64,000 nt of DNA from Erysipelotrichaceae bacterium. GTDB taxonomy: Bacteria > Bacillota_I > Bacilli_A > RFN20 > CAG-826. The stretch lies in assembly GCA_015059105.1 (NCBI GenBank), contig SVBB01000005.1:33368-97367 (forward strand). The letters are read 5' to 3'. The notes below the pieces were generated by a model. That model was given only the letters and a program-made list of their open reading frames with translations. It had not been told where the DNA came from and ran no database searches. The position numbers were made by a program, and so were the translations under genes. Positions 16,301-24,595 of this stretch are shown here, piece by piece (positions within the stretch are counted from its first letter, which is position 1; every line of letters begins with the position of its first letter).

Positions 16301-19300
16301 AATGCCTTTATCTACTGGAATATTAGTTGTTTCGCCTTCTGCAGATGGTTTTTGTGTAATAGATACTTTTACGATAGAAGCAGAAATCTTGTTGTTTTGA
16401 GTATTAATAACAAAGTTATAATATCTACCAAATGCTAGGATAATGTTGTGGTTATCGTCTTTATCATCAACAAACACTTTTGTTCCACCAATATCTAGTG
16501 ATTTTGCTTCATCGCTCAAAGCTTCGTAAGATAAACATCCGTCCCAGACACCATTGATGCAAACCTTAAATTTGGCGTCTTTCGCTAATTGAACATTCAA
16601 TAACGAAACTTGGTTTTCACCAGTAGAAACAAACGAATAAGTAGTATCAGTCTCAACCCAGCCATTCATAGAACCAACAAGGGCATAGTTATTCACAACT
16701 GGAACAGGAGTATAGCCACTCACTCTTACTTTGAAAGCAACTGGGTCGACTGTGACAGTTAAATCTCCACCTTCAATGATTGCCATTCCATCAGTGAGGT
16801 TGTTATTTTCCATATCTGTGTCTTTGCTATAAGCATCATAGGAGAATGATAAGACATCACCAGCTTTAAGACCGTTAACTTCAAATACATATTTGCCGTC
16901 TACCTTTTCAGTGGCTATTTTACTTTGGTTCCAAGCACCATTAACATAGATAGCTAAACCTTTAGTTCTATCAAGAGCAATCTTGTAACCATTTGTATAA
17001 ATCTTGAAGTAAATATTATATACACCAGCATCTAAATAGATATTGCTATCGCTTTCATCTGGAGTGTTGCCTTCTAGATAATTATCGCCATAATAAACGC
17101 CTTTAATACTTAAGACCTTCATATTTAATGGTTCAGTAACTGTCAATTGATATTTAACTTGGCCAATGGCGTTAGCTTCTTCGATATCAACGTGAGTACC
17201 AACTAAAGCAGTATCCCAAGCCCATTTGTTTGGATCGCTATCGACTGCGCTGCCACAGGCAAGTTTATATAATTCATAATCATGAATCACATTAACGAGT
17301 TCAATGAATACACCCTCGGCATTCGCGTGGAAGATATATTGACCATCTTGGAGAACGATGAAGTCGTTATATGTGCCAGTACCAGAGAAATACCCTTGCA
17401 CTGTTTCGCTTGTTTTCACCAAATCAAGATCGTTGTAATGCAAATAATGATCACTAGTTCCATCAATGATTTTGACATATAAGACATCGTTTCTATATAA
17501 AGTTAATGTTTCAGATTTAAAGTACCCGACATTAACTGTATCCTCGCTAAGAGCGTTAGCAACATCGTTGACATAAATGTTATTAGGCTTTACCCAAATA
17601 CAGCTATTAGTTGTGCGATAGGCATAATCATATGTCTTTCTCACTACAACAGCACTGGTCCAGTCAGAACCATCAAATTTTTCACCTTCTTTAACTTCAA
17701 CGAGCAAGAAGCCATCAACATTGAAGATATCCGCGCCAACATTGAATGTCACGTTTGTGCCATCAATAGTCGCTGGGTAAGCCTTATTAAAAGTTTTATC
17801 TTTATTCCATGCCCAAACCGCTACAGAATTACCCTCTGCGATCGCTTCGTCAATGCTTACAGTCTTGCTTGTAGTCACATAATCAGTGATTGCAACTTTA
17901 AGATCAGCATCAACTTTAAAGTCATAGAACTTATAACCGACTGCTTTAAATTCAGCGACAGCAGGATTTTCGCCGTAATATAAATTCAACTCATCACCAT
18001 TTCTATCGTAGAAGGAAATCTTATCTCCATCAGCGAGATAGATTCTATATTCTGCCTTGTATTCAGATGATTGTTCTTTAATATCTGTTAATTCGATAGG
18101 AGAACCATTAACTTTAGCTTTAACTCTGTATAAGTCTTCTTCGCTGACGATAGAGAATCCACCAGGAAGCGCATATATCGTATACTTGCCTGCTGTAACA
18201 ACAACAAGGTTACCATCGCCATCATGAGTGAAGGAAGCATATGTTTCAGGAGTACAGAATGATTCTAGTAAGTTTGCGTAATGTAAGTAGTAGTTTTCAC
18301 AAGCGAGGAAGAACTTATCGCCTACATTAAGAGTAATTTGATCGCTAACATAATTATTCTTTTCTTGAACATAAGTTAATGGATAAACAACTGGATTATC
18401 CCAATCAGCAAGAGGAGCAACAGTCACTTGATTGACAATCGCTTTCCATTCTGTGGATGTATCACTCATCGTAATGTGATTTGATTCTCTTAAAACGATT
18501 GTGCTCCAGTCGTTACCAGAAGTTGATGGAGTAATAGGATGTAAATCATCTCTCACTTCCACAAACATATATCCGGTAATTAAATCAGTATTCGTACCGA
18601 AATCAAATGTGTATTTAGAAGTCAATGGGTCAAAAGAATCCACTTCTACAACATATTTATTATCACTACTATCCCAGCCATAGGCATAAACGTTATGGGT
18701 AGGAGCAGTACCAGTGATAACAACAGACTTTTCAGTATTTCTTTCAACATAGAAGTAGCCTTCATACCATCCTTGGTGGCCGCCTTCTGGTCTGAAGTAA
18801 ACCTTATATTCACCATCTACGGGGATATCGTATTCGTTATCTTCACCATCAGGGTAATAAACATAACCATTAGAATTCATCACTTTAATGCCATCACCGG
18901 CTTTTAAAGAGATGTAATTTTCTAATAAATATTCACCTTCGACTTGGCCATTTTCAACTAATTCATAGTCGGTCGCATCCCATTTGTCTTCACCACCGAT
19001 TATGCCAACAACATAATATTGATTAGCTGGAATATCTTCATATTTGGCAGTGATTGTCACATTGCCCTCAATATCTATTTCAGCATCAGGATATTGTAAT
19101 TCAGCTTCGTTACCAACTTGCCATCCTTCAAATTGCTTACCATCAGGAGCAGTAAATGTTGATTTTGGTAAGACAAATGTACCAGCTTGCATCACTACTG
19201 AATCCATTGAACCACTACCTTCTCCAGCGGAGAAAGTAATCGTATATTCTGGATCGATTTCAACGAGGTCAACTTTTAAAGAAGAACCTGTAATTGTGAA

Positions 19301-20305
19301 ATTGAATGTACCATTCTTAAGAGCTTTTAATGCTTTAAAAGTATCAACCTCTTCGTATTCAAAATATTCTTTACCAGTAGAGGCGCTATCGAGATTGTCA
19401 TAATCAAAGATTTCCGTTCTAAATCCATAATAATAACAACCTTCGATGAGATTATCTTTAGTTACATGGACGTTATTCGCGACATAGCTATCGCCACTCT
19501 TACTCATTTCGATAGGCTGGTCTTCACTCAAGATGGAGATCGTCGCATCAAAGAGCCAAGAGGAATTGCCTGTCTTAAAGTCAGTAGATTTGATTGTATT
19601 ACTAATTCTATAAACATCTTCTTCTACTCTTTGAGGGTCAAAAGTTGTCACGCCTTCTTTTAATTCCACAAAGTTAAGAGCGGAATATTTACTTGCAGGA
19701 TTTTCACCTAAATCAACTGTAAATTTAAGACCATTAACAGCAACCGGAACAACATCAAAATCACTTTGGTCGAGATTTGCTTTAATGGCAACACCAACAA
19801 CTTTGTGATTTGCTAAAGGCGCTTCATCCATCGTGATGACAAAGGATGTATCAACTTCTTCGTTAACAATGACAACACAAGTGTCATTCTTATCGTTACA
19901 AGACGCTGTAACAGTCGCGACACCAGGTTTTAAAGCGGTGATTAAACCAGTGTTAATGTTGACATCAACAATCGTATTATGGTCAACGTCATAATGTACT
20001 GTTTTGTCAGTAGCGTCCACCGGGAGCACTGTTGGAACGAGTTGGAAAGTATCTCCGACATCGAGTTCAAGATTGTGCTCGTTAAGGGTCACACTGCTAA
20101 CAGGAACAACTGGAGAACCACTACTGGATGAGTTGGAACTCGAGCTTGATGGGTCTAGGCTGCTAGTTGATGATGGCCCAACATCAGAACTACTCGCCGG
20201 AATTTCTGAACTGCTGGATGAACTTGATGGAACCATCACATCACAGGCAGAAAGCGCAAGTAAAAACACCGACAAAGCGGAAACTAAAAGAGTTTTCTTC
20301 TTCAT
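13358..20305 (-). CDS. Giant surface lipoprotein with Ig-like, InlB-type and CBM20-like modules
   Basis: A 2315-residue exported protein. Residues 1-21 form a lipoprotein signal ending LSAC (Cys21), followed by a Ser-rich spacer to about residue 64. Then come a BIG2 Ig-like domain (~68-148) and an InlB-type repeat (~353-425, ending TITAKYEDIP). A ~93-residue module (~430-522) reads YYVVG, DGIKVMN, YFRP, GYFYV. The InlB-plus-module pair recurs at ~1320-1480, and a second BIG2 lies near 1570-1670. The C-terminus has two starch-binding CBM20-like domains (~2096-2185 with LYVVGDF and WE-x-x-x-x-x-NR; ~2212-2315). No catalytic domain is seen. Probable role: binding alpha-glucan or another glycan at the cell surface. 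It has its own AGAGGA site, 80 bp after the NRPS operon. Confidence 0.8.
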   Translation of the reverse strand: MKKKTLLVSALSVFLLALSACDVMVPSSSSSSSEIPASSSDVGPSSTSSLDPSSSSSNSSSSGSPVVPVSSVTLNEHNLELDVGDTFQLVPTVLPVDATDKTVHYDVDHNTIVDVNINTGLITALKPGVATVTASCNDKNDTCVVIVNEEVDTSFVITMDEAPLANHKVVGVAIKANLDQSDFDVVPVAVNGLKFTVDLGENPASKYSALNFVELKEGVTTFDPQRVEEDVYRISNTIKSTDFKTGNSSWLFDATISILSEDQPIEMSKSGDSYVANNVHVTKDNLIEGCYYYGFRTEIFDYDNLDSASTGKEYFEYEEVDTFKALKALKNGTFNFTITGSSLKVDLVEIDPEYTITFSAGEGSGSMDSVVMQAGTFVLPKSTFTAPDGKQFEGWQVGNEAELQYPDAEIDIEGNVTITAKYEDIPANQYYVVGIIGGEDKWDATDYELVENGQVEGEYLLENYISLKAGDGIKVMNSNGYVYYPDGEDNEYDIPVDGEYKVYFRPEGGHQGWYEGYFYVERNTEKSVVITGTAPTHNVYAYGWDSSDNKYVVEVDSFDPLTSKYTFDFGTNTDLITGYMFVEVRDDLHPITPSTSGNDWSTIVLRESNHITMSDTSTEWKAIVNQVTVAPLADWDNPVVYPLTYVQEKNNYVSDQITLNVGDKFFLACENYYLHYANLLESFCTPETYASFTHDGDGNLVVVTAGKYTIYALPGGFSIVSEEDLYRVKAKVNGSPIELTDIKEQSSEYKAEYRIYLADGDKISFYDRNGDELNLYYGENPAVAEFKAVGYKFYDFKVDADLKVAITDYVTTSKTVSIDEAIAEGNSVAVWAWNKDKTFNKAYPATIDGTNVTFNVGADIFNVDGFLLVEVKEGEKFDGSDWTSAVVVRKTYDYAYRTTNSCIWVKPNNIYVNDVANALSEDTVNVGYFKSETLTLYRNDVLYVKIIDGTSDHYLHYNDLDLVKTSETVQGYFSGTGTYNDFIVLQDGQYIFHANAEGVFIELVNVIHDYELYKLACGSAVDSDPNKWAWDTALVGTHVDIEEANAIGQVKYQLTVTEPLNMKVLSIKGVYYGDNYLEGNTPDESDSNIYLDAGVYNIYFKIYTNGYKIALDRTKGLAIYVNGAWNQSKIATEKVDGKYVFEVNGLKAGDVLSFSYDAYSKDTDMENNNLTDGMAIIEGGDLTVTVDPVAFKVRVSGYTPVPVVNNYALVGSMNGWVETDTTYSFVSTGENQVSLLNVQLAKDAKFKVCINGVWDGCLSYEALSDEAKSLDIGGTKVFVDDKDDNHNIILAFGRYYNFVINTQNNKISASIVKVSITQKPSAEGETTNIPVDKGIEYFLPANPYDAPSGQQFAGWLVNEQVKQPGASIGVLTDDVTIVATWEDIPVVHYYVVGKINGDSGKWSTKEYELSENPSVTGEFLLSESLMLKNGDGIKVMNADATVYYPSGSGNEYQVAKDGLYQIYFRPNGDGGEGWYNGYFYVQELPVATTLEVSYSGGDIVVNSSISNLSTLTVIVKDQFGSKMEEFLGSAGKEGVTYLVDGVAGNTVTVIKNNTVITVQYLGLSNTFNVNVIEQVIPATGLAIRNGEDEYASGTLFMGETLTLNCEFTPANTTQAELLAWKSSDEDVATVANGVVTPVKEGNVTITAFIDLDQDGVIDEEETVRDTCQVAVEYKYSITIGSKKVQLTKSNDVDQGYDEKFEYVGDELDIAKEQAIVVRIAGENKAANPKAGGVLNINNAVKPSDTLKTSLAVNDAHAYVLHKNEGNVWEVWLTGVTFIDAYKVVCKDEMLPSSGFMFVDAYDELPEGEKANYLAQYKSVFDVSANELFKPMNCVNMETFPFNCVSQEEGHVYFENPSGSNIKPLYAGQVTLYFKVANDANKTVTIYLGFVGANYKLQVGEAPQTDLAFDYNGGTVQFKKDDVALSKDQTFKIFDTDGKTALGLTPEAGAEEYISYDSGTKTYTVLKDCEVDIFAKAAGTVYFGVHSTEETIYKVLGVGDIWNYSTSTAVLEKDEESLPEGVAHQWSIQLGLDKSTKIKVNDGNSLWLGFESVDDGGAKANFVADDDDNIVVNIAGNYKLYLREKNEKLTIYIEAINTNVTFKATCDDILDGESLYVVGDFTFVDETAWKASDSYKMVYDNTEGCYKLTIQLLPKEEYNYKFVRIASSDPTTYVWENTVQKNRIFAVGVDAVVENKGAITFPARPSPDPEPGEKVTITFHADLKNKGDVTDWGGSVYIVGDFCEWSASNANAIKLVETAANSKIWEGTVEWTVNNTYKYKIRLDNDAHNWGDNDNWYPNDDQSITVSEATTININW

Positions 20306-20385
20306 ATAAAATGTCCTCTACGCATAAATATGCTTGTAAATACATTATAATGCGTTTTTTTATATTTATATAATTATTTTTTATG

Positions 20386-22542
20386 TTAGAGAGTGATAAC
20401 GACGTAACTATGGCCGTTTTTATACTCATAGGAGGTCGTTTTCGCTAAGTCTTTAACAATGGAAATACCAAAGCCACCTGCAACGATATCTTCACTATAT
20501 TCTTCTAAATATTTCTCTGTGTTGTCTTTAAATGGGTCGTAGTCATGACCGTTGACCACAATACTGATTGTCAATACATCTTTACTATAAGTAAATGTCA
20601 CTTCAATGACTAAATCATCTCTTTCTTCATAAGAGATGTAATTGTTGATGAGTTCATCAAGAATCACCCCTGCTTTTGGTTTAATCTCATCATCTAAATA
20701 AGAGAATTTCTCATTGAATTTATCGACCATATCGACGATGATTTGAGGATTTTTTTCTTTATAGACGAGTTTTAAAGAAGCATTGTTAAATCTCGCGATC
20801 ATCATCGTCACATCATCAAATGGTTCTTGCCCGCTGGTGAATTGACTTAAGGCATTATTCATATTAGAGATATATCCATCTAGAGATGAACCACTAGAGG
20901 CTTTTAACGTTTCTTCAATGCGAGAATAAGAGAATTCTTCGCGTTTATCATCGATTGATTCATTTAATCCATCGGTGAACATAAAGATCGCATCTCCTTT
21001 ATGGAAAGAATGTTTTTCTTCGATGAAACTGACATCTGGGACCGCGCCTAAAACATAGTTAGATTCACCATCGAGTTTGATGATTTCATCTTTAGAGATG
21101 ATGTATGGTTTTTCATGACCAGCGTTGACGTATTTGATTTCTTCTTTCTTAAAGTTGATAACACCGATAAAGGAAGTGACAAATAGACATTCATCGTTAT
21201 TAGTGGTCAACACTTCATTCACTTCTTTCACCACTTCTGCTAAAGAACTACCGCCTAATAACTTCGATTTGATGAGCTCTTTGCTCTTCATCATAAATAA
21301 GGAAGCTGGAATACCTTTACCAGAGACATCAGACATGATGATGGCGAGTTCGTTGTCGTTCAAATAGAAATAATCATAGAAGTCACCACCGACTTCTTTG
21401 GCAGGTTTAATAAAGGAACGGACGGAAATATGTTTATCATCAAATGATGATTTTGGTAAAGCTTCAAGTTGAATCTTGCTCGCGATTTCAAGTTCGGCAT
21501 TCATTCTTTCTTTTTCGCGCATGCTGTTTCTGATGATGTCGACATAATTGACAATTTGATTTTCCATCGCTACAAAAGAACTACTGAGCATCATGATTTC
21601 ATCGCGTGACTTAATATTTGGATCGACGACTTCAAATTTCTCATCATTTCCTAATCTATCTGTCGCGCTTATCGCAGCTTTATTCAAACGATTGATATTC
21701 TTCACAAATACCAAATATGAAAGAAGCGCGTATAAAAGGATGATTGCTAAACTAGTGAATAGCATAATCAATAATTCATTGATTAAAACTGGACGGTACT
21801 GTTCATATACACGTGAAGTCTCATATTCGACAAACATATAACCGATGACTTCAAACTCCTGAGTTTCATCGTTTTGGGCCTTGATTTCGATATAACGAGT
21901 ATTGTATTTACCTAAAGTAAATCCTTTGATGAAATCTTGACCGATATCATAGGTAGCATCGGTTTCTTTTAATTGATAATTACTAGCAGGGCAGTGATAA
22001 TACACGCCTTTTGTTTTGCTCGTCCCAATTCGTGAATCGCAGATGAAGACGAAACGATTAGAATCGTTAGGATCTTTCACCGCGAAGAATGAGACTTGAT
22101 CGCTATAAAAAGAAGCGTTCAATAGGATTTGGTTAATCGCATTGTAATTCTGTTTAAAAGTTGGATAATCACGCGTCATGAAAATGCCGTCTGCATAGAA
22201 ATAAGGCAAATTGTTTTTAAAAACTGTTTCATATTCAATGAATGTTGAATAATCCTTTTGCCTTGCATTATGGACTTCCGGCGCATTGTTATAGATATTC
22301 ATCACATAATCTCTAACGTAAATGAAAGAATTGACGTTGACATAAGTATCACTCGTCGCGTCGAGTTGATTATTCGCATATATCAAAGCTTCGTTCGCAG
22401 ATTCATTTAAATCATCAGTCGCTTTTTTAATCGAATAATTGTAGTTGACGATAATCGCGGTTGTTGAAGTGATTAAAGCGGTGATAATACCTAAAAGTAA
22501 AACCTTTAAAAGAATCGGAAAATAAAAGCGCTTCTTTTTCAT
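20386..22542 (-). CDS. Membrane PP2C/SpoIIE-type phosphatase with sensor and RsbW-like domain
   Basis: 718 residues. An N-terminal membrane helix, an extracellular sensor of ~220 residues (Cache-like by layout), a second helix (~LLIMLFTSLAIILLYALL) and a HAMP-like linker lead into an RsbU/SpoIIE phosphatase. That domain starts near residue 359 (IASKIQLEALPKS) and shows EVGGDFYDYF, MSDVSGKGIPAS and VNAGHEKPY. The C-terminal ~110 residues form an RsbW-type ATPase fold: N-box DELINNYISYEE near residue 632, a degraded G1 (VNGHDYDPF instead of DxGxxFDP) and GGFGISIVKDLA. It should dephosphorylate the STAS protein encoded 6 bp upstream. It is the last gene of the NRPS operon. Confidence 0.88.
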   Translation of the reverse strand: MKKKRFYFPILLKVLLLGIITALITSTTAIIVNYNYSIKKATDDLNESANEALIYANNQLDATSDTYVNVNSFIYVRDYVMNIYNNAPEVHNARQKDYSTFIEYETVFKNNLPYFYADGIFMTRDYPTFKQNYNAINQILLNASFYSDQVSFFAVKDPNDSNRFVFICDSRIGTSKTKGVYYHCPASNYQLKETDATYDIGQDFIKGFTLGKYNTRYIEIKAQNDETQEFEVIGYMFVEYETSRVYEQYRPVLINELLIMLFTSLAIILLYALLSYLVFVKNINRLNKAAISATDRLGNDEKFEVVDPNIKSRDEIMMLSSSFVAMENQIVNYVDIIRNSMREKERMNAELEIASKIQLEALPKSSFDDKHISVRSFIKPAKEVGGDFYDYFYLNDNELAIIMSDVSGKGIPASLFMMKSKELIKSKLLGGSSLAEVVKEVNEVLTTNNDECLFVTSFIGVINFKKEEIKYVNAGHEKPYIISKDEIIKLDGESNYVLGAVPDVSFIEEKHSFHKGDAIFMFTDGLNESIDDKREEFSYSRIEETLKASSGSSLDGYISNMNNALSQFTSGQEPFDDVTMMIARFNNASLKLVYKEKNPQIIVDMVDKFNEKFSYLDDEIKPKAGVILDELINNYISYEERDDLVIEVTFTYSKDVLTISIVVNGHDYDPFKDNTEKYLEEYSEDIVAGGFGISIVKDLAKTTSYEYKNGHSYVVITL

Positions 22543-22548
22543 AAAAAA

Positions 22549-22845
22549 CTATTTAACAGTTAATATATTTTTAAATCCTGTAACTTTAAAAACTTCCTGA
22601 CAGATTGGGGAGAGGTTATGAACTTCGAGTTCTTTACCTTGTGGGGCTAACGACTTTTTAACCGCGAGCAACGCGCGTAAACCAGCAGAAGAAATATATT
22701 CGAGATCACTCATGTCGATGATGACGAGTTTCTCATCGATTTTCTCTGCGTTCATTCTGTTTGTAAAGTCGACAGATGTCACCGTGTCGAGTCTTCCGGA
22801 TAAATAGACGACTAACTGTTCTCCGTGTTTGATGTTAATTTCCAT
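22549..22845 (-). CDS. STAS-domain anti-sigma factor antagonist (RsbV/SpoIIAA-like)
   Basis: The 98-residue single STAS domain has strand VVYLSGRLD, then VIIDMSDLEYISSAGLRALL. Ser53 of YISSAGLR aligns with the phosphorylated Ser of RsbV and SpoIIAA. When unphosphorylated it should bind a kinase/anti-sigma partner; phosphorylation by the RsbW-like domain of the upstream MATE fusion would switch it off, and the downstream PP2C phosphatase would reset it. The gene overlaps the MATE gene by 11 bp. No sigma factor is encoded nearby, so the partner may be the transporter itself or a distant target. Confidence 0.92.
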   Translation of the reverse strand: MEINIKHGEQLVVYLSGRLDTVTSVDFTNRMNAEKIDEKLVIIDMSDLEYISSAGLRALLAVKKSLAPQGKELEVHNLSPICQEVFKVTGFKNILTVK

Positions 22846-24595
22846 TACTGATACCTCCGTTTAATTTTATTTCAAATATTGTGTTATTCAAATTAAGTAT
22901 ACGCATATATGTCATCTTATCAGTAAGATTTTTGATAAGTTTGATACCACTTGTGGAATATTCTTCCTCTTCATTTTCCTCATATTTAGTCGGATCAAAA
23001 GGCACTCCGTCATCTCTAATTCTTAATAATAAGTTATCTTCATAGAGCTTGAGATTGACATCGATATAACTGCTCTTTTCCTTTTTATAGCCATAGACGA
23101 TGATGTTGTCCACCATCTCTTCTGCCGCTAAACCGATGATTTGACTTTCTCTTTCTGGAATATTATGCTTCTTTGCAAATTCAACGATTTGTTCGGAGAC
23201 TTTTGACGCATTAGCCTCATCATTCTTCAAAGAAACATCAAATGATTCGACATCGAGTTTTTCAAGCATGAATAAGCCACGGTATCCTTTTTTCCTATTA
23301 TAGAAATATATAAATATATAGGTGATGATAACTGTCACAACTTCGTTAAGTGCAGAAGCAAGGCTATAACCCATTAATCCGTTCGTATGTAATAAGACAA
23401 GCGTCAACGGTAAAACGATAATCAATTCTCTTAATAAGACGGTAACGATAGAAGCGACACTCTTATCCACTGTTGGATAATAGTTCATCGAGAATTTGTT
23501 GATCTCATACGGTAAGAAGGATATTAGATAGACCCATAATAAGTTATTGACATAGCTAGGATTATCAGAATTATTAAAGCCGAATATCGCGCAGTATACA
23601 TTCGGGAAAATGAGAATGAATAAGGATATCAGCACTGTAATTACAATATTGACGACATATATCTTTCGAGCAATAGACCGTAACGAATAATAATCCTTTT
23701 CTCCATAGAATATCCCACATAACGTAGGAATGATATTAAGTACACCACCGCATAATAAGTCGAAGAGGAACACCATATTGGAAATAAGACCAAAGATGAC
23801 CAAATCAAAATCGGATAATAGTTTACCGATAAAGATATTGATGATGAGCATCTGCACTGCTGTTAATAATAAATTAATCGCAGAAGTCGCACTGGCCTTG
23901 CTCACATCCTTAATCATGCAACCCTTAAGTTTGAAAGTGAAAGATAATAATCTCTTTTTACTCACAAAATAGAAGATGGTGACGATAAGTCCGACGAAAT
24001 ATCCTGCCCCAGTAGAAAGAGCTGCACCCCACATTCCCATTTTAAATACAGCGATAAATAATATTTCTAAACCAACTTTCGCCGCATTAGAAACGATATA
24101 AAACAAGGATGATAAACGTGGATTATTATCCACAGCCATAAATGAACCAATCAGCAGGGCAAAAGTAATCACTGGATCGGTTAATAAAAACATATAAACA
24201 TATGGATATGAATACTCAATAGAGGCTTCACCGAATAAAGAAGCTAATGGACGAGAAACAAAGAAGGAAAGCAAAGCAAATAGAAGTGATAAACCCATTC
24301 CGACAACCATCGTGAACGAAAATGTTCTTTTCGCCCCTTCCACATCTCTTTTTCCAAGTTGATTAGCGACGACAATCGATCCCCCAATTCCTAAAGCAAA
24401 ACCTGGCATTTGAACAACATATAGAATCGGAACGACAAGAGAAGAAGCACTGAGGGCTTCATTGCTGATCATATTGCCGATTAAAATGCCATCTACCAAG
24501 GAACCAAACTGCATTGCAAAAATCATCAAGATAGATGGGATGAGATAAGTGATAAACTTACGGTTAATAAGTTTTGAATTTCTTTCTAAACTCAT
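22835..24595 (-). CDS. MATE-family exporter fused to RsbW-like HATPase domain
   Basis: 586 residues. Residues 1-~440 are a MATE (NorM/DinF-type) antiporter with about twelve membrane helices (start SKLINRKFITYLIPS, early GSLVDGILIGN). Residues ~450-580 form a cytosolic GHKL ATPase: N-box AAEEMVDNIIVYG near residue 491, G1 RDDGVPFDP near 530, then SGIKLIKNLTDKM. This is the HATPase_c_2 type of anti-sigma kinases such as RsbW, with intact motifs. It overlaps the NRPS stop by 4 bp (ATGA) and the STAS gene by 11 bp. I infer that it exports the NRPS product and that its ATPase phosphorylates the STAS protein, linking transport to signalling. Confidence 0.88.
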   Translation of the reverse strand: MSLERNSKLINRKFITYLIPSILMIFAMQFGSLVDGILIGNMISNEALSASSLVVPILYVVQMPGFALGIGGSIVVANQLGKRDVEGAKRTFSFTMVVGMGLSLLFALLSFFVSRPLASLFGEASIEYSYPYVYMFLLTDPVITFALLIGSFMAVDNNPRLSSLFYIVSNAAKVGLEILFIAVFKMGMWGAALSTGAGYFVGLIVTIFYFVSKKRLLSFTFKLKGCMIKDVSKASATSAINLLLTAVQMLIINIFIGKLLSDFDLVIFGLISNMVFLFDLLCGGVLNIIPTLCGIFYGEKDYYSLRSIARKIYVVNIVITVLISLFILIFPNVYCAIFGFNNSDNPSYVNNLLWVYLISFLPYEINKFSMNYYPTVDKSVASIVTVLLRELIIVLPLTLVLLHTNGLMGYSLASALNEVVTVIITYIFIYFYNRKKGYRGLFMLEKLDVESFDVSLKNDEANASKVSEQIVEFAKKHNIPERESQIIGLAAEEMVDNIIVYGYKKEKSSYIDVNLKLYEDNLLLRIRDDGVPFDPTKYEENEEEEYSTSGIKLIKNLTDKMTYMRILNLNNTIFEIKLNGGISNGN

